Counted from the first letter of the stretch, positions 42,159 to 51,744 are shown. The stretch: 64,000 nucleotides of DNA from Prorocentrum cordatum (GCA_963575745.1 CAUYUJ010011225.1:1046828-1110827); one strand, 5' to 3'. Made by a program: numbers and translations. The notes: a model not told the origin generated them from the sequence alone.

Positions 42159-42882
42159 GCGAGAGGCTGCGCCTGATGCGATCCCGCGCCAAGACGGGGC
42201 AGTTCTTTTTCATTGAGGTGTTCTCGGGTTCTGAGCACTTTTCGAAGGCCTTGAGAAAGCGCGGGTTCTCGGTGTTCTCGTTTGATGTGTTGCAAGGCCC
42301 TCGGGGTGATCTCCTGAGGCCCACTGTCTTGAAACGCGTTGTTCGAATGATTAGGAGCGACAAGTGTCTTGGGCTTCTTGCGGTCGTCCCTTGCGAGAGT
42401 CCCTCCATAGAATACTACAGGTGTCTATTAAGATGCTTAAAGCGTGTCAACAGATGTGCGTTCCTTTTCGTTGGGAGAACCCGCAGTCATCCTACGCGTG
42501 GGTCGTCGACTCCGCCCGTCGTGTCTCACGTTGGTCTGGAGTGCAAGACGTGGTTGCCAATTGCTGTGGCTGGGGGGCGCCGCGGTGCAAACCGACCAGG
42601 TTTTTTTCTACAAATAATGTTTTTGTTGTTGTTTCGCCTGGGGCCGTGGATTTTTCCAAGCTGTGCTGCCCGACCCGAGGGGTGTGCACGTTTTCTAATA
42701 GGAAACACCAGATTCTTCAGGGCCGTGATGGCCTCGGCGCGCGCTGGACTGCTCGCGCCTCCGCATGCCCTCAAGTTCTGTGTAATGCCATGGCCGATGT
42801 CTGTGTGGATGCCGCTTTTGACCGCGTCTTTAGGCAGAACCTCCACCTGCTCCCCTTTCGCTCTCCCAATCCCAACAGTTGA
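42140..42882 (+). pseudogene. DNA-methyltransferase-like domain of the element (broken)
   Basis: A SAM-dependent methyltransferase-like fold follows and overlaps the recombinase end. Motif I appears as FFIEVFSGSEHFSKALRKRG (42,203-42,262), a form of the F-x-G-x-x-x-F loop. Then come FSFDVLQGPRGDLLR and LLAVVPCESPS, with Pro-Cys at 42,389-42,394 in the place of the catalytic PC of C5-cytosine methyltransferases. The frame then changes. The remainder reads MLKACQQMCVPFRWENPQSS, with ENP like the ENV motif VI, then VVANCCGWGAPRCKPTRFFS, CTFSNRKHQILQGRDGLG and CPQVLCNAMADV, and stops at 42,880-42,882. The PC and ENP motifs favour cytosine-C5 chemistry over the Dam-like adenine enzymes of classical DIRS elements, but a degenerate copy cannot prove this. 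Confidence 0.7.
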
Positions 42883-42926
42883 CGGTCTCCGTAGAGCCGA
42901 GTGCGAGTTATTAGCGATCGAGGTCT

Positions 42927-43326
42927 GGCAAATTATGCAGTTTCAGTTGTCGCGATTCGTTCGCTACCGCTGCTGGCCACCGCCGCTCACGATGCGGTTT
43001 CGCGCTACGTGCGGATGACAGATAGCATAGCTCTGAAAATACGGACGGGTGGGGAACCTCCGACTTATCCTGCGAACGTGTAGGGGGTGCAGCACCGAGT
43101 CCGTTCTATTTCGCTCAAGCCTCCCGCCCTGTCTCTCTGGTGCTCGACTTCCCGCCCTAGCTCGCAGCGGGCCGCCTGCGCAGCCTTGAGCGGCAAATTG
43201 TTCAGTTTCAGTTGTCGTGGTTCGTTCGCTGCCGTTGCTGGCCACCGCCGCTCACGATTGGGTTTCACACCACATGCGGATGACAGATCGCATAGCTCTG
43301 AAACTACGGACGGGTGGGGAACCTCC
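42927..43326 (+). repeat. 135-bp direct repeat, two copies 265 bp apart
   Basis: 42,927-43,061 and 43,192-43,326 are about 88 percent alike. Both start GGCAAATT and include CAGTTTCAGTTGTCG, CTGGCCACCGCCGCTCACGA, ATGCGGATGACAGAT and ACGGACGGGTGGGGAACCTC. They begin 45 bp after the methyltransferase stop. Their placement fits the split direct repeats found at the 3' end of some YR retroelements, but the matching left-end sequence was not found. Confidence 0.85.
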
Positions 43327-43449
43327 TACACATGACGTCACCAGTCTGGGCGAGAGCTGGATGCACATGTGGCCTCGTGTCTTGCCAGGGTTTGGCCTTC
43401 GCGTGGCTTACGCCAACCATCAGAACGTTTGTGTAGCAACTGGTCCCCC

Positions 43450-43703
43450 CGTTTTCCGCATGTGATGCCAACCGCGTGCGTGTGTTTCCAAGCTTTTGGG
43501 TTGCTGAAGACACCCGGCCCGATATTTTCGATCGTATCCGATCATTCAGAAATATGACGCAGTGGGCTGCTGGTAAGGTTGAGCTGGACGTGGCCCACGT
43601 GTATATCATGGGTTTAACGCCATTCCGCACGCCTCATGCACAGCCCAACGATGTGGCGCGCACGTTTCTGGCGCAGCGAAGCATTGTGCAACGCGACAAG
43701 TAG
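43450..43703 (+). CDS. Short ORF, possible exon, function unknown
   Basis: A plus frame ending at the stop at 43,703 encodes RVFPSFWVAEDTRPDIFDRI, RSFRNMTQWAAGKVELDVAH and VYIMGLTPFRTPHAQPNDVA. Composition is protein-like with a sensible hydrophobic pattern, but there is no recognisable motif. ATG-type starts occur only near 43,476. It may be an unrelated exon or a further remnant beyond the retroelement. Confidence 0.3.
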
Positions 43704-44459
43704 GAATAGGACGACAACGACAGGAGCATGAGGCAGAGGATCAAGAAGACGGCGACGTCATTTCCCCCTTCGGGCCCAGATTCTTCCAGAGTGCGAAGCG
43801 ACAGCAACATTGGAATCAAACGTGTCGTTTCGACCCGGCCCCGCCTGCCTCGTCCCCCCCTCCATTTCGATTCCCGTGTTTTTTTAATGTTTTTTTCTTG
43901 CGAGAGACACCATAAAATGCAATGAGGAGGACGGCGGCGACGATAGGAGGACACGGTGTGCTCAGCTGTCCGTGCCGATCCAGAGGGGGCGGGGCTGATA
44001 ACGGCCGACACTGCGAAATTACAAACAAACATTCTGAGCGACGGGTCCCATTTCCATGGCGTTCCGCTGCCAAATCAGGCGACATCGGTTTCATGGTTCA
44101 AGGGTGCTTTGCCCGATCCATGGATTTGCCGTCCACGCGCGAGTCCCACGTCCAGAACGAACGCGTTGCCGGAGGCATGCTTTGAAAGCCCTCATGCAAC
44201 ATATTCCGTGTGTCCAATCATCACATCACACCCAGGTGGACTTTGCATTTGTCTTGTAGCCTCCTCCATACCCCCCCATTGGAGCCATGCCGCATCCACC
44301 GACCCAAACACGGCGAATATTTTTGTATTGCGGGTTCAGAAGCGCACAAGCGCCTCACGAAACAATGTTTGTGGCTTCTTGGGCTTCTTGAGGGTCGGAG
44401 AGCGCATCGAAACGTTTTTGGAGGCGGTGACCTGGCCCGATATGGTTCCAAAACGGCTT
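43704..44459. other. Spacer
   Basis: Nothing recognisable. No long-period repeat was noticed. Confidence 0.35.
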
Positions 44460-44945
44460 GAGATGCCCCCAGCACGGTCCAAGAGGTTTCAGGTTGGTCC
44501 AAGAGGCTTTCAGCACGGCCCAAGAGGTCTCCAATAGGATTATAATGAAGCCTCCAAGACCAACCAGCCTGTGTGTTCTGTGTTGTTGTTGACGCACGTT
44601 CGCGTTGTCAACCCCATCGTGCTCCCAACGCGCCAAGACGTGGACGGTCCCAGGACGGCCCAATAGTCCCTCCAACACAGCCCCAAACTGGCCAGAGTGG
44701 GCCTCAATGCGTCCCAGGAGGGCCCGCGAGCGGCCCTTGGAGGCCCCAATGGGGCATCACGACGGCCCAGAGGGGCCTCAAGACGGTCTCCGACGGCTCC
44801 AGGCGGCCCAAGCAGCACCCCCGAGACGCCTCAACAAGCCCGCCAACAGGCCCACAGGAAGCCCCGAGATGCCCCCGAGAGGCCCCCCGAGCGGCCTCCC
44901 GCGGGCGCCCAGGAGGGCCCACACGCACAGGCTCCTGCGCGCTCC
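44460..44945. repeat. Diffuse GGCCC / GACGG short-phrase repeats
   Basis: Loose phrases such as CAGGACGGCCCAA, CACGACGGCCCAGAGGGGCC and CAAGACGGTC recur every 15-30 bp with no fixed period. The texture is shared with 6,190-6,560, 31,140-31,260 and 52,230-52,450. Confidence 0.5.
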
Positions 44946-45069
44946 GGCCGTGCGGCCCCGCGGAGCGAGAGGAGCCCACGGCGCGTCCGGGATGCGTCGG
45001 GCTTTCCCCCTTTCTCTCCGCTGCTCCCTCCAGAGGGGCAGGGGGCGGGATGCAGGGAGGGGGGAGGAA

Positions 45070-45385
45070 CAGGAGAAGGAGGAGGAGGAGGAGGAGGAGG
45101 AGGCTTCGTCAGACAGCTATGCAGCCATCAGGTGTCAGGTGCCAGGGGAAGGAGGAGAAGGAGGGAGGAGGAGGAGGAGGAGGAGGAGGAGGAGGAGGAG
45201 GAGGAGGAGGAGGAGGAGGAGAGGATGAGGAGGAGGAGGAGGGAGGAGGAGGGAGGAGGAGGGAGGAGGAGGGAGGAGAGGGAGGGAGGAGGAGGAGGAG
45301 GAGGGAGGAGGAGGAGGAGGAGGAGGAGGAGGGAGGAGGAGGAGGAGGAGGAGGAGGTGGAGGAGGAGGAGGGAGCATGGAGGGA
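45070..45385. repeat. GGA trinucleotide purine tract
   Basis: About 300 bp of GAGGAGGAGG with GGGAGG interruptions, broken once by unique sequence (45,105-45,160). All frames here are Glu, Gly or Arg runs (Ser, Pro or Leu on the other strand). Confidence 0.97.
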
Positions 45386-45399
45386 GAAGACCGGAGGGG

Positions 45400-45565
45400 G
45401 AGCATTAATATTAGTAGTATTATTAATAATAATACTAAACTATTCATCGTATTGATAATGACAACAATCATATTACGAATCATAGCAGTTTCAACAATGA
45501 TGCGAGTAATACTGCGAATCATACTACTACTAGTAGTGATACTGGTTTTCATAATAATAAGAAGA
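45400..45565. repeat. Degenerate ATA/ATT triplet tract
   Basis: AATATTAGTAGTATTATTAA-like AT-rich triplets follow the GGA tract abruptly. The Ile-rich frame is an artefact. From 45,566 to 45,900 only a short GGA run (45,678-45,712) stands out. Confidence 0.7.
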
Positions 45566-45904
45566 AACAGAGCACGAGCATGCATTCTCGAAGCCTCCCG
45601 TGCGGCGCGCCGGCAGGCTCGCGGACCAGAACAAGGCCCTTAAGTGCGAGAGCTACGGCTTCGGCGAGGAGCCGCCGAGGAGGAGGAGCAGGAGGAGGAG
45701 GAGGAGGAAGAGGTCCCCAGACTCGTTTGCCCTCCCCCCTCAGGTCGCGGAAGGGGGGTGCTCGAGGGCATCGGCCCTTCGATGTGAACTCGTCCGCATG
45801 ACCGAATCTTTGAGGCTCCCAGACATCCATCAGAGGAGCAAGAGGTCATGATAATGATCCGGGCCGAACGAAAGGGGGGATAGGGAAAGAGAGGGTTACG
45901 ACAT

Positions 45905-46490
45905 CTGCTGCATGCAGTGGCATGCAGCTGGTTTCGGCCCCGCCGCCAGGCCCATTTCTCGATACATGGGCGCCTCATTCGCCAACACCCCTTTTGCTAT
46001 CCCCCCCTTTCGTGCGACCCGCAAAATGCGTTCTAAAATTTCCAGGGTGCCAAGGACTTCCCAGGTTCCCCTAGGCTTCGCACGGGTTCCGACAGCGAGG
46101 GCCGCTCGATCCTCCGGAGATCCTGGACTGTATCTTGAGCCAAGCGCATCATGACATCATTCTCGCCCTCGAGGAGGAGGAGGAGGAGGAGGAGGTTCCC
46201 AGACATCTGGCGCGTGGAAACACTCCATTTGGAGGTGTTCCGGTGTTCCCGGCCAGTGGGGGCCCCAGCGGCCCCAGGGATGTCATGAGCGATTCGGGAT
46301 GGAAAGCCGGGCTTTGGTGATTTCTTGAGGCCCCATATTTCGGTACGTTCGAAATGCAGATTTTGAACAGGAAGCGTTGCCGGCGTCGCCGCAAACAGAT
46401 AAACAACCGCCTGCCTAACAGCGGGCGCTGTCGGTCGGATTTGGAAAAGATTTGCTTCAGATGCTCGTGTTGGGGACCTTCCTGGGGCTC
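45905..46490 (+). repeat. Composite dispersed repeat with family A copy 3
   Basis: The left part (GCATGCAGCTGGTTTCGGCC, CGCCAACACCCCTTTTGCTA) and the right part (GCCGCCTGCCTAACAGC-like, GTCGGATTTGGAAAAGATTT, GCTTCAGATGCTCGTGTTGG) match 20,535-20,830 in order. About 280 bp between them (46,030-46,350), including a short GAG run, is absent from the other copy, so it is an insertion here or a deletion there. Confidence 0.75.
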
Positions 46491-46984
46491 ACCTAATGGG
46501 GCGCTCTTTATTATGCTACGATCCTGATGAGGAATGCGCTGAAACGGGCGGCGCCACCATGTGGACCCTGCCACTGGGGCCGCAGGTGGAGCTCCCTCTG
46601 GAGCCACATGGGTGTGTCGAAATTGGCGACGCCGCCACGCGGGCCTTGAGGCTAGGGCCGTCAGGGGCGTGTCAAAATTGGGGCGCGTAAGCCATGCGGC
46701 AATTCGTGGAAGGTTAACATATCAGAGCCGGCGCTAATGCAGCTTTAGTCGGAAGCAGGCACGAGTTCACTCTGGCCTAATCCGGCTTGGCGGGCTTGTA
46801 ATTTCGCCCAGTAGTTCAGATCATCGTTTTTTGAAGTAGGCTTCCTGAGAGTTCCCTCTAGATGCCTGCAACAGCGCCCTCGATTTGGACGGGCAGCCCG
46901 TCTTGGTATTTACAGAGGTTCGCGTCCACAGCCTCCTGTTGCAGCTGCGGCTGTTAATTTGCCTTCCCTCCTCCTTCAAGTCCT
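46491..46984. other. Spacer
   Basis: Nothing recognisable except a repeated phrase near GGCGACGCCGCCACGCGGGC / GGCGGCGCCACCATGTGGAC (46,548-46,650). Confidence 0.35.
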
Positions 46985-47195
46985 CCTCCTCCTGCTTCAA
47001 TGTTTATTATTTCTCGTATTATTATGCTGATTGTGTTTAGTTTGTTTTTTATTATTCCGAATCGTAGCATCATTCGTCGTCTTTATATTAGGATTGCTTG
47101 GCTGATTATTATAAATGTGATTTCTGGGATTGGTCTTATTATCATGGGTTTCCGGATCGTTAGGATTAACATGTTTTTATAATCCATTCGTATTA
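46985..47195. repeat. Degenerate ATT triplet tract, AT-rich
   Basis: TTATTATTTCTCGTATTATT-like sequence, the most AT-rich stretch of the window. It yields a 60-codon Ile/Leu-rich plus ORF that looks like a membrane protein but follows from the ATT composition. Confidence 0.6.
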
Positions 47196-47956
47196 CTATT
47201 AAGTGTTTTCTCTTCTCAATAATTTTCTTATCGTACGGCCTACGCCCCTAGGCTGCCCGTTCTATTTCATCGAGAGAACAGCGTGATGCAGCTGACTCAA
47301 TCCTTGAACTCTGCCTCCTACCTGCTCCTCCTCTCGGAGCGGGAGGCGAGGTGGTGCTAGCCCAATCCTGAGATCCGACGACGCGAAGAAGTTGCAATAT
47401 CGCTAACACATTTAACGACCGGGGCCCCAGACCCCATCTGTCTTCGTCGTTTTCGCAGCCGTATTGATATGTGAGGGTCCCGCGGCCCGAAAGTTCGGCG
47501 GCGCATTCCGAACCCTACCCTCGCCGATTAAAGATCCAGGCAACTCGATGGGTGGCGGTGGAAGGGTTATGAAGTCGCCGAACTCGTTGCGAAATCTGAC
47601 GCCGAGACCCCCGCCCGCCCCCGAGCCGCCCCCTTTCGGCAGCAAATCATGGGATCCTCCTCGCGCACCAGCGCGCGCGAGCACCTGGCAACCGATGAGA
47701 AAGCGCGCCGAGGAAGCGCCGATGAGCGCCGATGGCGTGGGCGGCTCCCGCGAGTTGCCCTCGAGCCCCCCCCCGCCCGAGCCGCCGGGCAGAGGACCGG
47801 CGGCTTCACCTCTTCAAGAAGGAGGCCGGCCGCGCTGCGCCCGCGGGGCCCCGCCGGCCGGCGGGCCGCCGGGGGCTCCTCGGGGGGGGGGGCGGTGGCC
47901 ACGCCTCGGCGCCACCCAAGCGCATTGACATGCAATTCAGCCACGCGCGCGCAGGG
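47196..47956. other. GC-rich spacer with low-complexity frames
   Basis: Several overlapping Pro/Gly/Arg-rich frames occur at 47,460-47,940. None shows a domain or a preferred strand. Confidence 0.3.
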
Positions 47957-48071
47957 AGGGGGGGGAGGCTTCTTAGAAGCACCACCCTACTTCTTCGAGG
48001 GCGCGGGCCTTATCCATGGATGTAGGACCCGCGCCTTCGAAGAAGCAGCCTCTTTTTAAGACTCCTCCCCC
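47957..48071. repeat. 115-bp hairpin (long inverted repeat)
   Basis: CTTCTTCGAGGGCGCGGGCC (47,990-48,009) pairs with GACCCGCGCCTTCGAAGAAG (48,026-48,045) around a short loop. The outer arms GGGGGAGGCTTCTTAGAA and TTTTTAAGACTCCTCCCCC extend the stem. Total stem is about 45-50 bp with a few mismatches. Confidence 0.8.
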
Positions 48072-49036
48072 CATCCCCCTACCCCCCTTGCACGCGCTGG
48101 TAAAACATACTACTTGTGCGTCGCCCCCCCCAAAAAACGACGCCCGCTGAGAGATCTGGTCATACATTTTCAGTGGCGGGCGTTTTCTGGCCACACCACT
48201 CGGGAAGCGATGTACTACAAGATGGCCGTACAAAATGTTCGGACCGCACGCCTCCAAAGAAGACACATATTGCTAGTATGTCACACAGTATGCCCTTGTG
48301 CGTCCCAACTCCGAGTGGCGAGCAAGTGCTCGGCGGCACGCCCGGGTAGGAAGTGAGAGGGGGCATGCCTTCTGAGAACGAGGAGGGAGGACAAGGAGGT
48401 CGACGAGGGGAGGGATGAGAAAGGGGAGCATGATGGACCAGGAGGAGGTGGAGGACAAGGAGTAGTAGGAGGGGGAACGACGTGTCCCGCCACCCCCTCT
48501 CCACTACGATTGCTGCCGGTGCCTCTCGTGACGAGGTGGTTGACAGGGCAGTTCGGAAAGCCGCCGCACCTGTGTTCGGCCTACTCTGCACGGAAGGCAT
48601 CCATAACACCACCGCCGTGTCTGGCCAGGGCCCTCCTGGAACCCAGCATGGTGTGTACGCCCTCGTGGCCGAGGCCCGGAGGCCAGGAAGGTCCACACAC
48701 AATCCTGGGCCCATGACGGCGTCGGCCAGTCATGGTCATGGTGATACTTATCCCTCTTGTTCCCTCCCTCCTCCCTCCTTCTCCCCTCGCCCGTCATCCT
48801 CCTGCCTTTTGCTATTGCGCTTACATCCTACTATTACTCCTGGTTCCCGCAGAATTCTGCCGTGGTTCACGGCGCTCGGCGGTACCACAGTTGCATCGAG
48901 GCGGCCCCAGGATTCCACGCGTCCGATCCTCCTCATTCTACTTCTCGTTCTGCCCATTACTCCGGCTCTTCCCTTCGCGTGTTGCGGATCCTCCTGCCCA
49001 TTCTCCTCCCTCCTTCCTCTTCCGCCCCCCATCCCA
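48072..49036. other. Spacer with Ser/Pro-rich frames
   Basis: Pyrimidine-rich sequence (48,740-49,030) keeps frames open. The plus frame 48,482-48,720 (MSRHPLSTTIAAGASRDEVV, PVFGLLCTEGIHNTTAVSGQ) is slightly protein-like but has no motif. Confidence 0.25.
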
Positions 49037-49285
49037 AAGGCACGCAAGGAGCTCAAGGTCAAGAATACGTTTATCGATGGATGGGAGAACGACGGCGGCG
49101 ACGGAGGCGACGCCGCTTCTTCGCGCTGGCGTGTTGTGCCGAGTGCCAGCACGAGCGACTTCGATGGTGCAGAGGATGAGGAGGACACAGAGGGGGGTCG
49201 GAGGACAGGGAACGGGGAGAGGTGGAAAGGGGGAGTCGATTCGAACTTATTAGTACTAGTACATAGTATCGGAGGTGAGGGGTGA
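49037..49285 (+). CDS. Possible exon with a VKNTFID motif
   Basis: The plus frame reads KARKELKVKNTFIDGWENDG, GDGGDAASSRWRVVPSASTS and DFDGAEDEEDTEGG before drifting to low complexity and a TGA at 49,283-49,285. The short VKNTFID block followed by an Arg/Ser-rich segment resembles a motif that, from memory, recurs near the N-terminus of many dinoflagellate proteins of unknown function, often upstream of RNA-binding domains. No such domain follows here. The exon start, probably a splice acceptor just before KARKELK, cannot be fixed. Confidence 0.35.
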   Translation, partial: KARKELKVKNTFIDGWENDGGDGGDAASSRWRVVPSASTSDFDGAEDEEDTEGGRRTGNGERWKGGVDSNLLVLVHSIGGEG

Positions 49286-49448
49286 GATCGCAGTGAAACG
49301 GAGAGCGCCCCACCGGAAATCGGTGTCGGTTTCGTGGTCGTGTCGTGCGTACGGGCGAGGCGAAGCTGCGTGTGCGGGCGAGAGGATTGCACCCTCCTCT
49401 GGCCAGGGCACCGCCGGGCCAAAAATCCGCCCCCTCCACATTGGGCTC

Positions 49449-49668
49449 GGGGGCCCCCAAACGGTGCGGTGACCACACCGTGCGGTGAGTCGGTTGGGGT
49501 TCGGGGTCACCGCACGGTTTTGGGACTCGGGCCGTTTCTCCGAGGACGTCTCGGGCGACAGGGATCTCCGGGGTCCCAAAACCGTGCGGCGACGGACCGT
49601 GCGGTGATGTCTTGCGGGATTTTGAGGTCACCGCACGGTCTGTCACCGCACTGTTTCGGGACTCCAAA
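49449..49668 (+). repeat. Dispersed repeat family C (palindromic GTGCGGTGA units), copy 1
   Basis: About 220 bp starting GGCCCCCAAACGGTGCGGTG. It carries about seven copies of CCGTGCGGTGA or its reverse complement TCACCGCACGG at intervals of 12-45 bp, plus CGTCTCGGGCGACAGGG and a right end CGCACTGTTTCGGGACTCC. It is roughly 85 percent alike over its full length to 56,566-56,786, in the same orientation. Confidence 0.9.
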
Positions 49669-49685
49669 CTGGCGGCGGTGGCCGT

Positions 49686-49785
49686 CGTTGTCCCGCCGTG
49701 GTGTCCCGTCGGTGGCCCGTCGGTGTCCCATCAGTGTCCCGTCGTTGTCCCGTCGGTGTCTTGTCGGTGTCCCGTAGTGAGAGCG
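49686..49785. repeat. GTCCCGTCGGT short tandem repeat
   Basis: About eight imperfect 11-12 bp units (GTCCCGTCGGTG, GTCCCATCAGTG, GTCTTGTCGGTG) directly follow the family C copy. Confidence 0.9.
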
Positions 49786-49978
49786 ATAGTGCGATCGATA
49801 GAGAGATCGATAGTACGACCAATACTGTGAGATCGACGGTGAGAGCGATAGTGCGATCGATAGCGGGATCGATCGTGCGATCGATAGTGCGATCTATAGT
49901 GGGAACGATCGTCGGATCGATGTTTTAATCGATCGTGAGATCGATAGTGAGATCGATCGGTGAGATCGGTAGTGATTG
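49786..49978. repeat. GATCGATAGTGC short tandem repeat
   Basis: About 15 imperfect 10-14 bp units with GATCGATAGT or GATCGATCGT. A small related patch (GATCGATTGTGAGATCGATC) lies at 51,274-51,305. GATC sites are extremely dense here. Confidence 0.9.
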
Positions 49979-50394
49979 GTTCTAACAAACGAGTTGACAC
50001 ATCCCACGTCTTGCAAACATCCCACCCTCCCACCCGCGACTTGGTTCACAAAACCATGCGGTGGCGATTGCGATGCATGCTTGGCGTTGGCTGGTGCATC
50101 TCTGCGGCCGCGCCAACTCAAGCACGCGCGCGCAGCGGCCAGATAGTTGTGCGCGACCGACGCGGCCGCGGTGGCGCTGACCGCTGGGCACATCCCAGCG
50201 GGAACTTCTGCGAGAGTCGGCGAGTTGGGCGGCCGGGGTATCATGGCAACGTCGACACCGGTACACGCGATTATGATAGTAGCGATGCTGGTGACGATGT
50301 TGGCAACGACGAAAGCGCGGCCAGTGCGGGCGTCGATGCTGATCGCTCCGACGACGATGACGGCGTCCTCGAGTGGGTGATGAAGGTTTTGGAC
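49979..50394. other. Unresolved ORFs on both strands
   Basis: The minus frame (about 50,380-50,000) reads VIVVGAISIDARTGRAFVVA and IVTSIATIIIACTGVDVAMI. The plus frame holds a GDDVGNDESAASAGVDADRS segment. Neither has a domain. At most one is an exon. Confidence 0.2.
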
Positions 50395-51110
50395 ACAGTT
50401 CGGCATGCGCGCGCGGCCGACGCGCGAGAATGGCCCGCATGGTCTTCTTTGACACGAATCGTGCCCCCCCCCCACACACACACAGCACGCGCGCAAGGGC
50501 GCGCGAATGATGTCGGCACGCGGCGCGAGAGGCCCGTTTGGCAGAATGCGTTGACCATGTCGAACCACTGATGGTTTTTTTTTCAAGAATTCGCAAGAGG
50601 GCGAGCGCACGTTTTTTTGAAAAGTGCTGTTGCGAAAGGATGTGTTTTCTGTGTTATTGGGGACATTCGGCTGTGACACCGCTACGACGCCGAAGTTGTT
50701 TTGACATATTTCGGCATGCGCGCGCGGCGACGCGCGCGCGTGCATTTTTTGTGCAAAGGGTTCTCGCGACGGCACGCGCGCAAGGACGTTCGGACGAATG
50801 CGACAGACGCGCGCGACGCCCATTTGGTTTCTGGAAATGTTGAAGAACCCATGGTTTTCTCAAGAATTCGCAAGAGCGCGCGCACATGGTTGTGTTGGAA
50901 ACCCGTGTTGCGAACCCTTGTGTTTTATACGTTTCGTGGACGCTCGAATTTGAAATCGGTACGAAACGGACGGTTTCTGAAAGATTTCGGCATGCGCGTG
51001 CGACGGCGCGGGCGTGCGCACGTCGTCATAATTTCTGCAAAAATGGAATTTTGAAAAATTACGGTTCTTGATGAACGAGTGCACGTGCAGTGTTCTTTTG
51101 CAAAGGATGA
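50395..51110. repeat. About 280-310-bp degenerate tandem repeat, 2.5 units
   Basis: The block TTCGGCATGCGCGCGCGGC starts near 50,399, 50,709 and 50,985. TCAAGAATTCGCAAGAGSGC occurs at 50,583 and 50,861. TGGTTTTYTC and GTGTTGCGAA accompany them. Identity is moderate, and there is no ORF of interest. Confidence 0.7.
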
Positions 51111-51600
51111 CGCGGGGGTGCGATACCGGCCCGGCTGGGATGGTACGAGTTCATATTTCAAATGGACGATAGGGCAGAATCATTTGCAAATTGCAATGCG
51201 GAGCGGGGTGTCGATAATCTCGGGGGGTGGGGGGGTAGAGCTAATTTTGGACAGAAAAGGAGATTCAATAATGATCGATTGTGAGATCGATCGTGAAATC
51301 GATCGAGCGAGTAGTCTGTGCGATCAATCGATTTTGGTTCCGCCCCCCATCGCACCTTTTTACCAGCCGAAACCCGAAAGGTGGTCGTATTGTAGTTGTT
51401 CCCTTTCGCAGTGTTGTAAATTACAAAATTAGCTCGGCTCTTGGAAGCACTCGCGTGTTGCCAGGCTTCGCAGAATGTCATCAATAAGGAACTTGTGCAA
51501 CCACAAACTCTGCGTGGTCGCGCGCCCTCTCCCTCCCCGCCGTCGCCCCTTTCCCGTCGTCTCACTCCACTCGCTCCTGTCTGACCGAGGCTTTATCCAC
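51111..51600. other. Spacer
   Basis: Apart from the small GATCGATC patch at 51,274-51,310, nothing is recognised. Confidence 0.35.
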
Positions 51601-51609
51601 AGCAAAGTT

Positions 51610-51698
51610 TGGGGATATATCTACATATGCAGATATGTATATGTATTTTATATATACATGTATATATACATATATATACATACCTGTATGTTTGCATG

Positions 51699-51744
<46 letters not shown>

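Larger units (their letters stand above)
37902..43326 (+). mobile_element. Decayed DIRS-like tyrosine-recombinase retroelement
   Basis: On the plus strand, in order, are a gag-like region, reverse transcriptase, RNase H-like connection, tyrosine recombinase and a DNA-methyltransferase-like domain, followed by a duplicated 135-bp sequence. RT plus tyrosine recombinase, often with a methyltransferase, is the hallmark of DIRS-order retrotransposons, which lack a DDE integrase. Every domain is damaged (in-frame TGA at 38,036, TAG at 40,315, and several frame changes), so this copy is dead. The placement of recombinase before methyltransferase is read directly from the sequence. Boundaries are estimates: the left edge is the first coding-like codon, and the right edge is the end of the second 135-bp copy. 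No terminal repeats were identified on the left. Confidence 0.75.

Noticed and set aside
41102-43018. A 638-codon ORF read as one protein
   Set aside because: Only its part from about 42,160 to 42,400 (methyltransferase motifs) is in the coding frame. The front half is a shadow of the recombinase region, and the end is out of frame.
47000-47182. A 60-residue hydrophobic ORF resembling a membrane or organelle protein
   Set aside because: It lies in a degenerate ATT triplet tract that yields Ile/Leu/Phe automatically. No start context or homologous pattern was seen.
45400-47195. The two AT-rich triplet tracts as organelle-derived insertions
   Set aside because: Both are degenerate ATA/ATT repeats with no recognisable organelle gene sequence.
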